NCBI GenBank assembly: GCA_002081555.1
Contig: MZNV01002130.1
Span: 1 to 35,748, forward strand
Reading direction: 5' to 3'
Length of the DNA stretch: 35,748 nt
Source of the DNA: Protostelium mycophagum
Taxonomy: Eukaryota > Evosea > Variosea > Protosteliida > Protosteliaceae
The position numbers and the translations under genes were made by a program. Of this stretch, positions 20,759 through 30,841 are shown one piece after another (position 1 is the first letter of the stretch; every line of letters begins with the position of its first letter). The notes beneath the pieces were generated by a model, which ran no database searches, was not told where the DNA came from, and saw nothing but the letters and a program-made list of their open reading frames with translations.

Positions 20759-23700
20759 CTATGGTTGGCGGCATCCCTCAACAGGTTGAGATGTCTCAGG
20801 AATTGTGAGTGATGCTTCCATTGGGGTGTCCGTCGTTGTCGTCTGTATTTCTGCAGGAGTGTATTCTGGAGCGACTTCTTGTGAAGAGGAGGTATTCATC
20901 ACCACTTCTTCCAAAGCAGAGGAGGTCATACTTGCATTTCTCGTCTCTGTTGTAGATGCAGCTAGATCTGCAAGGGCTGATATTTCCATTGAAACGGGTT
21001 CTTCTGTGCCCCAAGTCTGTCCTCCCCGCTCCTCTAGTTGTGATGTTGTCCCTTCTGCTTGAGATATGACTGCTGTATCTATTGTTGGATTTGGTGGTAT
21101 AATAGGAGGGGGTGATATGAAAGATAAATCCGCCAACTGCGCAAGAGAATTGGCGATGTTGACCAAGTCATCCGCTCCCTTCGCATCTACTGCTGTCTCC
21201 ACCACCCTCTCTACAACTGTTTCTACAACCGTCTCCACAGCGGTTTCTGGTACTCTCTCGACTCTGATGTCTTCCATTTTATCCACGGTTGGTGTTGATG
21301 TGGGGATGTCTGTGACCGTTGTTACTTCCGGCTCATCTGAGATATCCAGGTTGGTGTCGAGATTATTGGTTACATCGACAGAGTTTGGTTTGATATCGTC
21401 CTCACTCTCTTCACTACTCTCTACTTTGAGTAATCTGCGTTCCTTCTTACGATTCTCCTCTTGTACAAACCTCCGTGTTCTCTTCTTCCCGATAATATCA
21501 TCCTCCAAGACAGAATCATTGTTATTATTGTTGTGTGGTAGATGTTGTGTCAAGTTGAGCTTGTTCTTGTAGTTTTGAAAGTAGTTCTTCACTTGACTCT
21601 GAGTTTTCGTTGGAATTTCCTGTGATATTCTGGCCCAATCTTTTCCGTGGACTTTGAGATATTTGAGGAATTTTCCCTTCTCGTTTGCTGTCCAATAGAC
21701 TCTCTTTTCCTTCACTTCCTCTCCACCGTTGATAAACAATTGTTGCTCTGATGATGACTTCTTTATCCCCGCATTGTTCTGGGTTTTTGCGACCTCCTCT
21801 ACACTCTCCAGACCGAGTTTCTTTCTATTGTTGATATAGAAATTCTTGCATTCTGCGGATGTCCTGGTAAAATTGAACAAAGAAGAGATTGGGATATGAT
21901 TAGGATGTAATAAGGATCTTTTACCTTGTTCCAATCAGTATCGATATCGCCTTGAAATCCTTTCCGTGTTTTCCGATACCCATAATTAGAGTTTCTCTCT
22001 CAGCATCAGTCCAGCTCGAATCATCATCCATTGGAGGTAGTGGTGTGTGCGGGTTTGTTGGTGTTGCGCTGCGCAAGTTGCGAGATCTCGGAGTATCAGG
22101 TGGTATGTACAGACTTGGTGGTGGCTCTCGCGCATTGTAGCGGGCACCTCCCCTTCCCGGTCTCTTTCTGCTCTGTTCGCGCAGTAGCTTCTTGAGTTGT
22201 AAAGATTTCTTGTTGAGGTAATAAAAGTGTACGACATCTCTCGTGGTCTTGTTGACCAAGTAAGAGGCGATCTCACCAAAGTTCTTGGGATATAAGAGAT
22301 ATTTTGTCACAAATGTGGACTTCTCTTCGTCGCTCCACGGGTGTACGGGTTTACGCTCTCTATCCAATGCTACTGGGTCCTCTATGAGCCCGTTGTTGTT
22401 GATGTATCTGTAGTATTTCTCCTCGGGTAATATCATGTCGGGTATCTTGGCCACTGTCTCTATATATTTTGTCCTATTATTCCTTTCTATCTCCTCTTCT
22501 CTCAATTGACTGATTCAGATTAAGAGATTGATTGATGATGAGCAAGTATATATATATATATATATATATAGTATAGATATATATAGAGTATACCTTATCA
22601 CTCTCACGAGTTCCGCCTCAGACCGCACAGTATCACCACCTGCGTATCCTCTTCGTCCAATTGGTGGAGATGTCATATTCCCATTATTCTCCTGATTGAC
22701 GGGCTTATTTCTTAATATCGGCCTTCCACGCTGTGGCTTTACTGGCACTTCTTCTACTTTTGTGGAAGTGCTGTTCGACCTCTGCCTCCGCATGTCTTCT
22801 CTTTTTTCTCGCTTAGCTTCCATCTTTATGAGTCTCTTCTTCCAACTCTCGTGCATCTTATCGTATTTCTCTGTCAGTTCACGATTCCGTTCTTGACATC
22901 GTTGTAGTCTCTCCTGTGTGACGGCTATTATAAATGCTGACTTGAGCTTGTGTGTCTTGATGTTATTCACATATACTGTTGTCTCTGATAACGGCTTCCG
23001 CACACTGTGGCCATTCTGCACGAGGGAAGACATTAATTGGTCTTCTAATACACAAGCCACTCGCTCTTTGTTTTCCGCATAAATCCTATCCACTAGACTG
23101 AGATGTTGTGTTGTGACAAGCTTTGGTGCCTTTGGCTCCACCTTTTCCATATGAATGTCATCTTCCTTTAAAATCTTGGTCTTTACCTTCTTTGGTTTTT
23201 TCAAGTTGAGGATCATCTGTTCTGTCTTGGTGATCTCGTGGTCGATTCTTTCTATTGTTTGAAGAACCTCTTCTTTAGAAGGGAGTCGAGGCTCTTCTTT
23301 AGAAGCTGGCATCGCTTCTGGCTCTGGCGGTTTTGTTTCAGTTACTGGTGCGACTGAAGGCTCCATCGGTGTTGGTCTCACATCCTCCTCTATCTTCTTC
23401 TCTACTTCCATCTCTGGAGGTTGAACGGAAGACAGTGTCGTAGTGACCTCCGATACGGTAGTAGTGATAGTAATAATATCCTCGGGTGTTTCTGTTGGTT
23501 GAATATTTTCTTCTTTTTGTGTAAGGAGTGTTGTTTCTTCTATAGGTTTCTCCACCTCAATCGTCTGTTGTTCCGATTGCTTTTCTATTTGCTTGTCTGT
23601 GGGGCTCTGTGGTGATGTGATGTCTTGTTTGTTTGTGGGCTCTTCTTTGACTTTGGATGCCATGAGGCCCTTTCCCCATCCCAATCTCTTTTTTGGAGTT

Positions 23701-24477
23701 GGGGTTGTTTCTTCTATGGGCTGTGATTCGATTGGATCGGTTGTTGTTGTTGTATTTTCATTCTCCTCGGTTGGCTTGCACTCTGCTAATTTTTGTGCCG
23801 CCTCCAGACCGTTATAAACATCTTTTAACAGTCTCGGCTTTCTAGACCCTAAAAACATCACGAAAAGTTTTATAAGATAATGTTCACCTTCATCTTCTGA
23901 TTCAGAGGAAAGAGGAGAGCTATAGGACCTCTCGCTGTTCCAAGAATCTTTTCCTTCTCTTACTCGATCACGATCTCTGTTATCTCTATACTCTCTTTCT
24001 CTCTCATATGGGTCCAAATAAGGATCGTCCCTCCTTCTATCTCTATCTCGTGCTTCTCTAAATCTCCATTCCTCATATCTCTCTCTTTCTCTATCATATC
24101 TCTCCCGTGGAGGTTCTCGATCGTAACGATCCATTCGTTCTCTCTCCCAGGCTTCGTATGCATAATCTCTTCTGTCCTTCATTTCGCGATAATCCGGCTC
24201 ATATGGTCTATAACCATCGTAACGAGGTGGTGGGTCATAATATCCTCCCATGCGTCCTTTGCCTTTGTAATAAAGAGGCTCCATGTCTTCGCGTAAACGA
24301 CGACGCTTGTTGCCCATCTATGAATCTGTGAGACAGAGCCATTAAAATGTCGAGAGAGGGATCAGATATGTACCTCCATATGGCCCCGGTAATCCCGGTC
24401 CCATCCGCGGCCCCTGTTGTCCCTTCTATAATGAGAAAATAGGTTGTTAACAACTTAACTCTTTACCTGTAAGACAT
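20759..24477 (-). CDS. NCOR1-like: NCoR/SMRT-like transcriptional corepressor with three SANT domains
   Basis: Six exons (24477-24467, 24425-24374, 24317-23888, 23848-22594, 22509-21925, 21863-20759) give 1145 aa. The N-terminus is an RD/RE-rich and Tyr-rich low-complexity region. About residues 355-385 (EEVLQTIERIDHEITKTEQM) match the NCoR coiled coil that precedes the deacetylase-activating region, and NNNGLIEDPVALDRERK matches NCoR's NMNGLMEDPMKVYKDRQ just before SANT1. SANT1 (about 638-690, WSDEEKSTFVTKYLLYPKNF), SANT2 (about 745-800, SWTDAERETL then CKNFYINNRKKL) and a third SANT (about 827-880, YWTANEKGKF then VKNYFQNYKNKL) follow. The tail is acidic/Thr-rich with a degenerate ETVV repeat. 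In animals SANT1 activates HDAC3 and SANT2 reads histone tails; nuclear corepressor function is inferred by homology. No nuclear-receptor CoRNR box was seen. Confidence 0.91.
22547..22570. repeat. (TA)12 microsatellite inside an NCoR-like gene intron
   Basis: Twelve uninterrupted TA units lie in the 84-nt intron 22510-22593, followed by an imperfect extension. It is likely to vary in length between strains. Confidence 0.9.
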
Positions 24478-24569
24478 CTGATGCCGGTTAATGAGAAAAA
24501 AGAAAATGAAAAATGAAATCTGAAAAACGAATCTACAATGCAAGTATTTTTGGAACCAATTCTCAGAAA

Positions 24570-24689
24570 GGGGATGTGGTGATCTGCATCAGAAGTCATG
24601 AATTTGTCATTTTGCTCAACCATGACTGCATTTGGGAGATAATGTTATTTATTATAGCCATAATTTTTGGTGCGTATCACCACATCTCC
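24570..24689. repeat. Imperfect inverted repeat with 11-bp perfect core
   Basis: GATGTGGTGAT at 24573-24583 is mirrored by ATCACCACATC at 24676-24686; extending to about 20 bp keeps roughly 16 matches. The spacer of about 92 nt is AT-rich and non-coding. It could be a short remnant of a non-autonomous DNA element or a paired regulatory site. Confidence 0.45.
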
Positions 24690-24692
24690 AAT

Positions 24693-24715
24693 GTTTGACA
24701 TTCACTGTGTCAAAC
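24693..24715. repeat. Perfect 8-bp hairpin GTTTGACA-N7-TGTCAAAC
   Basis: Stem of 8 bp and loop of 7 nt, adjacent to the longer inverted repeat, in the DOHH 3' flank. Confidence 0.45.
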
Positions 24716-24927
24716 AAAGATGATATTTATAGATGTTGTACATTTGGTTGGACGTATCTTCTGATGTTCTATCGGACCTATATCTCTGGAATTGACACTC
24801 ATTTGTGAATTCTGTGCATTCAAAAAATAAGCAAATTTGACGATAGAGGTATCTGTTCCTTCAGCCGAAAGATTAGCTCATAGAAATTTTAAGACGAGAT
24901 CGGCATTAATCTCTAAATAACAATTTA

Positions 24928-25992
24928 TCAGATTGCTCCAGCAGCAACTACTTCTCCATGAATGTGTTGGTGCACATCCAGAGCTACACTACAGCTTTCT
25001 CTAATTATCTCTGATCCTTCCTTCATGTGGTGCAGCAGCAATTCTACGGTGTCCTCTCCACAAATTGCGCCAAGGGCCTCTGCAGCTTCGTGACGGACCA
25101 TCTCGCTCTCTTGAGGATCGCACAGAACCTTCGTGAGGACCTCCTTGCAGACGGGGTTCTGGAGTTGACCCATGACGAAGGCGACTTCGTGTCTAAAGAG
25201 TGCGCTGGGGTCACTGAACCCGTCAAACATGGCGCGTACGGCGTCGTCTGTGGCGAGATCTCTGAGTGCAAACATGCCACGGTATCTTTCAAAGAGAGAG
25301 AGGTTAGCGTCCATCATGATAGACTTGGCTTGGGATATCTGCTCAGATTCTGTGCCCTGATGTGTGGTTGAAGGAGCAGGATCTACACCATGCTCACCCT
25401 CGGCTTCCTATAGTCAATTAACTCGTGCTCGCAATGGTAAATATTACCTCCTCAGGAAGACCTGCTGCTCTCCTCTTCTCATAGTATTCTATGCGGTCGA
25501 TTGCAATTTCACAGGTTTCTACTATCTCTCTGGAGGGGTCGCTAAGATACTGACGAAGGACAGCTGATGACAGTCAGAAGCGGTCTGTATAGAGGAGAAC
25601 TCACGTAGACTCTCTGTCTGACCGATAGCACCGAGGGCCTCAGCAGCCTCATGGCGGACGATGATGGCCTCAGTCAAATCATGCAAAGTCTCTGTCAAAA
25701 CTGGAATCGCGTAGGTATTTCTCATTTGACCCATCACGAAGGCAATCTCGTGTTTGAGAAGCTCCGAGACATTCTTGGCCTTAAGGCAGTGGGCGAGGGC
25801 GTCAATGGCTGCGTTCGTCTTCACGTTACAGAGATTGAATACAGCTCTATTTCTTCTCTCCATCTGTTGTGAATCGTCAAGAATTAGCAGCTTGGCCTCT
25901 TCGATCTTCTCGGGAGTAGCATTCTCGGCGTTGAGAACTTCTTCCTCGTTCTCATCTTGGTTGTGGATGGGTGCGCAGGCGGCGGTGACCAT
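24928..25992 (-). CDS. DOHH: Deoxyhypusine hydroxylase
   Basis: Three exons (25992-25605, 25563-25448, 25407-24928) give 327 aa, close to the human 302. The enzyme hydroxylates the deoxyhypusine residue of eIF5A to hypusine, using a di-iron centre. The HEAT-repeat fold is visible as two symmetrical halves, each with the two His-Glu pairs that bind iron: LLKHEIAFVMGQ (HE at 81-82) and IVRHEAAEALGAIG (114-115) in the first half, LFRHEVAFVMGQLQ and MVRHEAAEALGAIC in the second. All four pairs are intact. The halves are joined by a variable Glu-rich linker (GLPEEEAEGEHG). The second exon start was chosen at 25563 because it yields VLRQYLSDPSREIVETCE, the conserved HEAT helix. Identity is secure. 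Confidence 0.97.
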
Positions 25993-26439
25993 TTTAGTTA
26001 GGCTCGGTAGTTTGGTTGGTACAGGCTGTTTGAGAATGATGTTGTCCTTCGTCTCATAGCACTTTTGCTCCTCACGTCACCTTAGCGGCTCCTCACCCAG
26101 CCTTCCGACTTTTTATGTCCGGTCGGAAAGCGGGCAATTCCGCCTGTTCGCAAGGATTGTTTGAATTTATCCGTCATCTCAGGCAAGCAATAGACCCTCT
26201 GGAGCGAAAATCCGTAATTACACAAGTCGGGCTGGTTATAATATTATTGATATTAAAACAATAGGAACTGTTCTTAACCTGTAGGAACCTTGACGAATGA
26301 CGGAATCTATATATATCGAGGTCAGCCGACAAGAATAGATTACAATTTTCCGGTGAAATTAGCCGAGTAAGCTATTAATATTGTGACAGACAATAGCTCG
26401 TTCCAAACATTTCAAGTGGTTTAATTTCGGGAGATTATT
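25993..26439. other. Intergenic region: DOHH promoter and CCDC22 3' flank
   Basis: About 450 bp. The half near DOHH is more GC-rich and contains TTCCGAC-N12-GTCGGAA (26103-26128) and, on the minus strand, a GTGACGTGAG site near 26075. The half near CCDC22 is AT-rich. No coding frame was seen. Confidence 0.45.
26103..26128. promoter_or_regulatory. Inverted repeat TTCCGAC-N12-GTCGGAA
   Basis: Perfect 7-bp arms about 110 bp upstream of the DOHH start codon. The position suggests a factor-binding site; there is no further evidence. Confidence 0.3.
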
Positions 26440-28766
26440 TCATTGCAGTAACTGCTGCATGAGTAGCATATTCTCCGCTCTGACATCTTGGAGGTCCTGG
26501 TTCAGCCTTTCAAAATTGAGTGAGCTCATCCTCTCCGCGGCTTGCTCCTCTTTAGCCTCCAAAGTTAATATGGCATTTCGGGTTTGTCCAATCTCTTCCA
26601 CATGATTTATCAACTTTTTGAAATTCTAATATACTTGTGAGAAATAAATATTTTAAATTGGATTATTACCTCATTCAACTCGACCACCTTTTTGTACAAT
26701 TCTTTGGCTTGTGGATCCCTCTTCGCATCTGCAAATACAAGCTCTTCTGTCGCTGAGAAGCTGCGGTTTAACGTGGATGTTACTGAATTGATTTCTTTCT
26801 GAATTGATCTCGTGTCTAAGAGTACCTTATCTATATCCTCCTTCTGTTTCTTAACATTCTTTACAATATCCAATATACGGTTTGTATATGTCGTTCTCGT
26901 AACCTACTCTCATTATCCTATTTTAATATAGAATCTATTTCATTTACCTGATTTGCAAGATTGTTATATACTTGAAGTAATTCTCTGTACTTCTCATCCT
27001 TGTTACTAATCTCTTCTGCAATCTCTTTCATCCTATTTCTCATCTCCTTCATCTCTCCCAATTTTCCTCGAGCTTCTTCCTATCCATCATCAATATATTA
27101 TATTATTATAAATATATTATATTATAAATATACTTTTACCTTATAGTTGGCATGTTGTTCTCTAAGGCTGCGATAATCTTCATATAAGGGTACTCTGATC
27201 GTCTCCCTGTCTCTCTCACCTTCTATTCTATATAATCAAGACTTACCACTTCTCCGCCAATTCCAAGAGCTCTCCAGATGTCGCCCCGCATATCTGTTGC
27301 AGTTTGATTATATTCTTGTCAGCATCCGGTAATAACCCATATGTCGTCTTCTTGATCTTATATTCCCTCTCTACTGCCTCTGTCCCACTCTCCTCCTCAT
27401 TCATCGCATTCTCTACCTATCCTTATTATTCTACATATATCCTATCATATATATACACACCTGTCTTATAGAGCTTATGAGTGAGTTGATGGATGCTGCG
27501 ATATGAGAATTGTGTAATTGTAATTGTGACAATTGATTCCTGAGCTCCTCTAATTCCTCTTCCCTCTTCTTCAATATCTCTTCCTCTGAAAGTCTGACCA
27601 CATCATTCATATTCACCTCTTCTTCTGTGGTGAATTTATTCTGCCGCAAGAATGCTCCTTCCACATTCTCTATATCTATTTAGTTATGGGATCTAGCTAT
27701 CTACTGACTCTTCTGTTGTCCAAATGCGTCTAAGTTTCCGTTATGTCTGATATTTCCTAATTGTTTTCTCATAATTCCGTTGATGAATTGGTTTATATTC
27801 TCCTCCTTCTTCTTCTTATATGCCTAGATATTCTCACTTCTATTCTATTGATCTTCATACCATTGGATTAGATGTCCCGGACTCCAACCCTTTACTATTC
27901 CATTCATCCTCGCTATCTGCACATCTTTATAAATCATTCAGACATTTATATTCACCCTTCTGTTGAGAGGTAGTAGCAAGATTGTTTTCAAAGAGAGAAG
28001 GAGCTAATTGTCTTGAATAAGGGGGTTGTAAAGAGATCAATGGAAGGTAGTCTCTGAGATAATCTTCCAACCCAGGAATTTGAGTGAGTTTACGACCTGT
28101 AGGAAAGATGAGAAGAGAAGAAGTGTGTGAGTACCTCGTAAGGCATAAGTGACAGGGAAGGCAGAGAATTGAAGGGACACGGTAGAAGCGGCGTGTTTTC
28201 TGTTCCTTGAGGCAAAGTGAGGTGCCCAGGCTTCTTTCAGAAGAACTCCAAGCTCTCTCTTGATCAGTTCATCCACGGCTGTGTCAGTCGCCTGAACAAT
28301 TAAAACGTGCGAATGGTGTCACAGACCCACCTTCTCATCAGAAGTGAGAGCCTTCTTCGGCATAGATTCAATGAACCACATTAATAATTTCCTGACTTCT
28401 GAGGGATTAGGATAGAGGATTTGGTGGTAACTCAGATCTCCCTTGTACCCATTTTGCTAGGTCTCGTTATTCCCGAAGTATTCACTCAATCCTACCTTTA
28501 AGAGATTGGCGAGTTCAGAAGTGAGGCCGACCTTTTGTGACATTCCTCTCGGGAGAGTAGGAGGATAGTCATCTAGATTAGGACGGTCATCCAAACTGTT
28601 GAGATAGGTGATGGCAGTCTGATAAACGTGTTGAGGCGCGACGTCGGCGAGACCCTTCAAATCGTCACCTTCTCCTCTACGCGTGATCAGCAATTAATAA
28701 AAGTAGAGTCAGTTACATTCCCAACTCTTTTAAGTTAATGAGTATGATACGATCAACCTCCTCCAT
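26440..28766 (-). CDS. CCDC22: CCDC22, Commander/CCC-complex coiled-coil subunit
   Basis: Thirteen exons (28766-28717, 28676-28496, 28456-28331, 28291-28135, 28096-27956, 27916-27861, 27823-27709, 27675-27461, 27416-27247, 27206-27140, 27079-26948, 26903-26670, 26625-26440) give 609 aa (human 627). The N-terminus MEEVDRIILINLKELG matches human MEEADRILIHSLRQAG, and SYHQILYPNPSEVRKLLMW matches the calponin-homology-like NDC80 fold. The second half is coiled coil, with the conserved TYGLLPDADKNI, ELAEKWETIRVPLYEDYR and the C-terminal block NRILDIVKNVKKQKEDIDK / RSIQKEINSVTSTLNRSFSA / EELVFADAKRD. CCDC22 pairs with CCDC93 and COMMD proteins in the Commander complex, which recycles endosomal membrane proteins, and also regulates cullin-RING ligases. 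It lies head-to-head with DHODH, 97 bp apart. Confidence 0.96.
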
Positions 28767-28863
28767 AAGATCTTTTCGAAAAAATTCGAGCACATAAGAA
28801 CTTTTTGAGTAATTGTAGAGACTAAATATTACGTAATGCAACAGATCACATTACCATTCACTG
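28767..28863. promoter_or_regulatory. 97-bp bidirectional promoter (CCDC22/DHODH)
   Basis: The ATGs of CCDC22 (minus) and DHODH (plus) are 97 bp apart. The segment is AT-rich (actaaatattacgtaatgc); TTACGTAA at 28831-28838 is an 8-bp palindrome typical of PAR-bZIP/C/EBP-class sites. Confidence 0.5.
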
Positions 28864-30711
28864 ATGACGATGGGGCTTCTCTTCCGCACAATCAAGGCGT
28901 ATGCGGTCGTAAAAGTACCTGTTCTCACGGCCGCTGCCTCATTTGGAATTGGTTTCTATATTGACTACTTCAAACTTGATGCAGACCGCTCCTTTGCGGG
29001 CAAATTCGTAGTCCCTTTCACTCATCTGTTTGATCCGGAAACTGCCCACCGTCTTGCTGTTAAGGTATTGTTTATCGTCCTTTAATGATGTTAATTCGAT
29101 CAGGCTGGGGCTCTTGGGTTTGTTCCTGGTAGTAGGTCAAAGGCTACTCTTGAGAATGATCCTATACTGAAACAAGAAGTCTGGGGGAGAAATTTTGATA
29201 ACCCTGTGGGAATAGCGGCAGGCTTCGACAAGAGTGGCGAAGCCATACCTGGTCTCTATAACACAGGTGCTGGGTATGTATCTTTTCAACTCATCTTTCT
29301 ATCAGAGATTCAGAACTTCACCAAATGAGTTTTTTTTGTTGACATAAATATATTCTGATAAATGTATAACAGAATGAATATTAATAATGTTGATATAAAT
29401 ATTAATGTTGCATAAGATTTATTGAGATTGGAACGATCACGCCCAAACCACAACAGGGAAACGAGAAGCCAAGAGTGTTCAGGCTTCCAAAAGATAAGGC
29501 AGTGATCAACAGATATGGATTCAATAATGATGGTCTCGAAGTGGTGGAGAATAGACTGAAACATCTGGCACACAACAGGGTCAATACCTAGTACATAATA
29601 ATCAACTCACTCTTGACAGACAGATGAGAATGGGAATCAGGTTGCTACAGAGAGTAACAGTGGACTTGGATTAAGAGGCAGACTGGGTATAAACCTTGGC
29701 AAGAATAAGGAAACTGTCGATGCTGTCGATGATTACGTAAGAGGAGTCAAGCGTCTCACCAAGTATATTGTCCTATTCTATTCATAATATATATTAATAT
29801 TGAACCATTAAGGTTTGCTGATTATCTGGTGATCAATGTATCGTCTCCAAATACTCCAAATTTAAGAGAGCTACAAAGGAGAGAAGAATTATCCAATCTT
29901 CTATCAGCAGTAAAGAGCGCTCGAGATTCTTCAGTCAGAGTGGTGCGTATCAATATAGACAATATAAGATAAATATATGAAATAACACCAACAGTTGGCT
30001 GGAAGTCCACCGATATTGCTAAAGATTGCACCTGACTTAGATCAAGTACAGATGGAGGATATTGCCTCTGTAGCTTTGAAATATGCGGATGGACTGATTA
30101 TCAGCAATACAACCATTGCACGCACAAATCTGATAGAAGCTCAGGTGATACTCTTCATACACTCATCAAGATAATATATAATAATATATATCAATCTACA
30201 TTCACATTATATTAATCAACTGTAGACTGCAAAGGAGACAGGAGGACTTAGTGGGCCACCATTAAAGGATCGGTCCACAGAGGTGATATCTCAGATGTAC
30301 AGATTGACCGAAGGACGCATTCCCATAATTGGAAGTGGGGGGATAACTACAGGGAAGGACGCGATGGATAAAATCAAAGCAGGAGCATCATTGATACAAG
30401 TGTATACAGGAATGGTATATCACGGCCCACAGGTAATGTTGATAAAGAATGATATCTGATGAATCATAGTTGATCACCAAGATAAAAAAGGAGCTTCGGG
30501 AGGAATTGAGGAAAGAAGGTGATCATCATCATAGAATCTCAATTCAATATTATTATTAGGTTTCCCCGGAGTGAGCTATGCTGTGGGTGTTGACTCAGCA
30601 TTGATAGAGAAGAGGATAAAGGGTTTTAAGACATCGGCTGTAGATTGGGACAAGCCAGAGCATCCAGCAGAATACAACCGCGTCAAGGATGTTGTGAGAG
30701 GCAAGAAATAA
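28864..30711 (+). CDS. DHODH: Dihydroorotate dehydrogenase, class 2, mitochondrial
   Basis: Nine exons (28864-29064, 29104-29273, 29417-29579, 29620-29762, 29813-29942, 29995-30144, 30226-30432, 30470-30518, 30560-30711) give 454 aa. It oxidises dihydroorotate to orotate in pyrimidine synthesis and passes electrons to ubiquinone at the inner mitochondrial membrane. The N-terminus has a basic stretch, a single membrane helix ([19 protein letters not shown]) and the class 2 helical lid [22 protein letters not shown] and substrate motifs are intact: [52 protein letters not shown] with the class 2 catalytic serine, [19 protein letters not shown] and [12 protein letters not shown] second in-frame ATG (28870) may be used. 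AATAAA overlaps the stop codon. Identity is certain. Confidence 0.97.
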
Positions 30712-30712
30712 A
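30707..30712 (+). terminator. AATAAA overlapping the DHODH stop codon
   Basis: The TAA at 30709-30711 is part of AATAAA. A second AATAAA follows near 30790 and may be the one used. The convergent PRL gene ends at 30842. Confidence 0.4.
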
Positions 30713-30841
30713 TATTTCACCTGGTATTCCCATGATCTATCCTACCTTGAATGAGGGATGAAGAAAAATGATACCAACAATTAGTGTTGAATAAATATGC
30801 AATACGAAAAGAAGTTGACCTCAGTCCCCTTTAATAAATAA

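Larger units (their letters stand above)
24478..24927. other. Intergenic region between NCoR-like and DOHH genes
   Basis: 450 bp holding the 3' end of DOHH and the promoter of the NCoR-like gene, both on the minus strand. A 61-codon open frame on the plus strand (24513-24698) has no coding character. Two nested inverted repeats are present (see the repeat entries). Confidence 0.5.

Noticed and set aside
21066-21572. 168-codon plus-strand open frame (Ser/Val/Thr-rich)
   Set aside because: It is the antisense of the NCoR-like last exon; its composition merely mirrors the Glu/Asp/Thr-rich coding strand.
24513-24698. 61-codon plus-strand open frame with a hydrophobic end
   Set aside because: It covers the inverted-repeat spacer, has no supporting splice sites or homology, and lies in the promoter/3' flank of two minus-strand genes.
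703-28766. A functional ubiquitin-pathway cluster (LONRF, zinc-knuckle kinase, ataxin-3, CCDC22)
   Set aside because: The genes are interspersed with unrelated functions, lie on both strands and use separate promoters; co-location of four ubiquitin-linked genes in 28 kb is plausible by chance.
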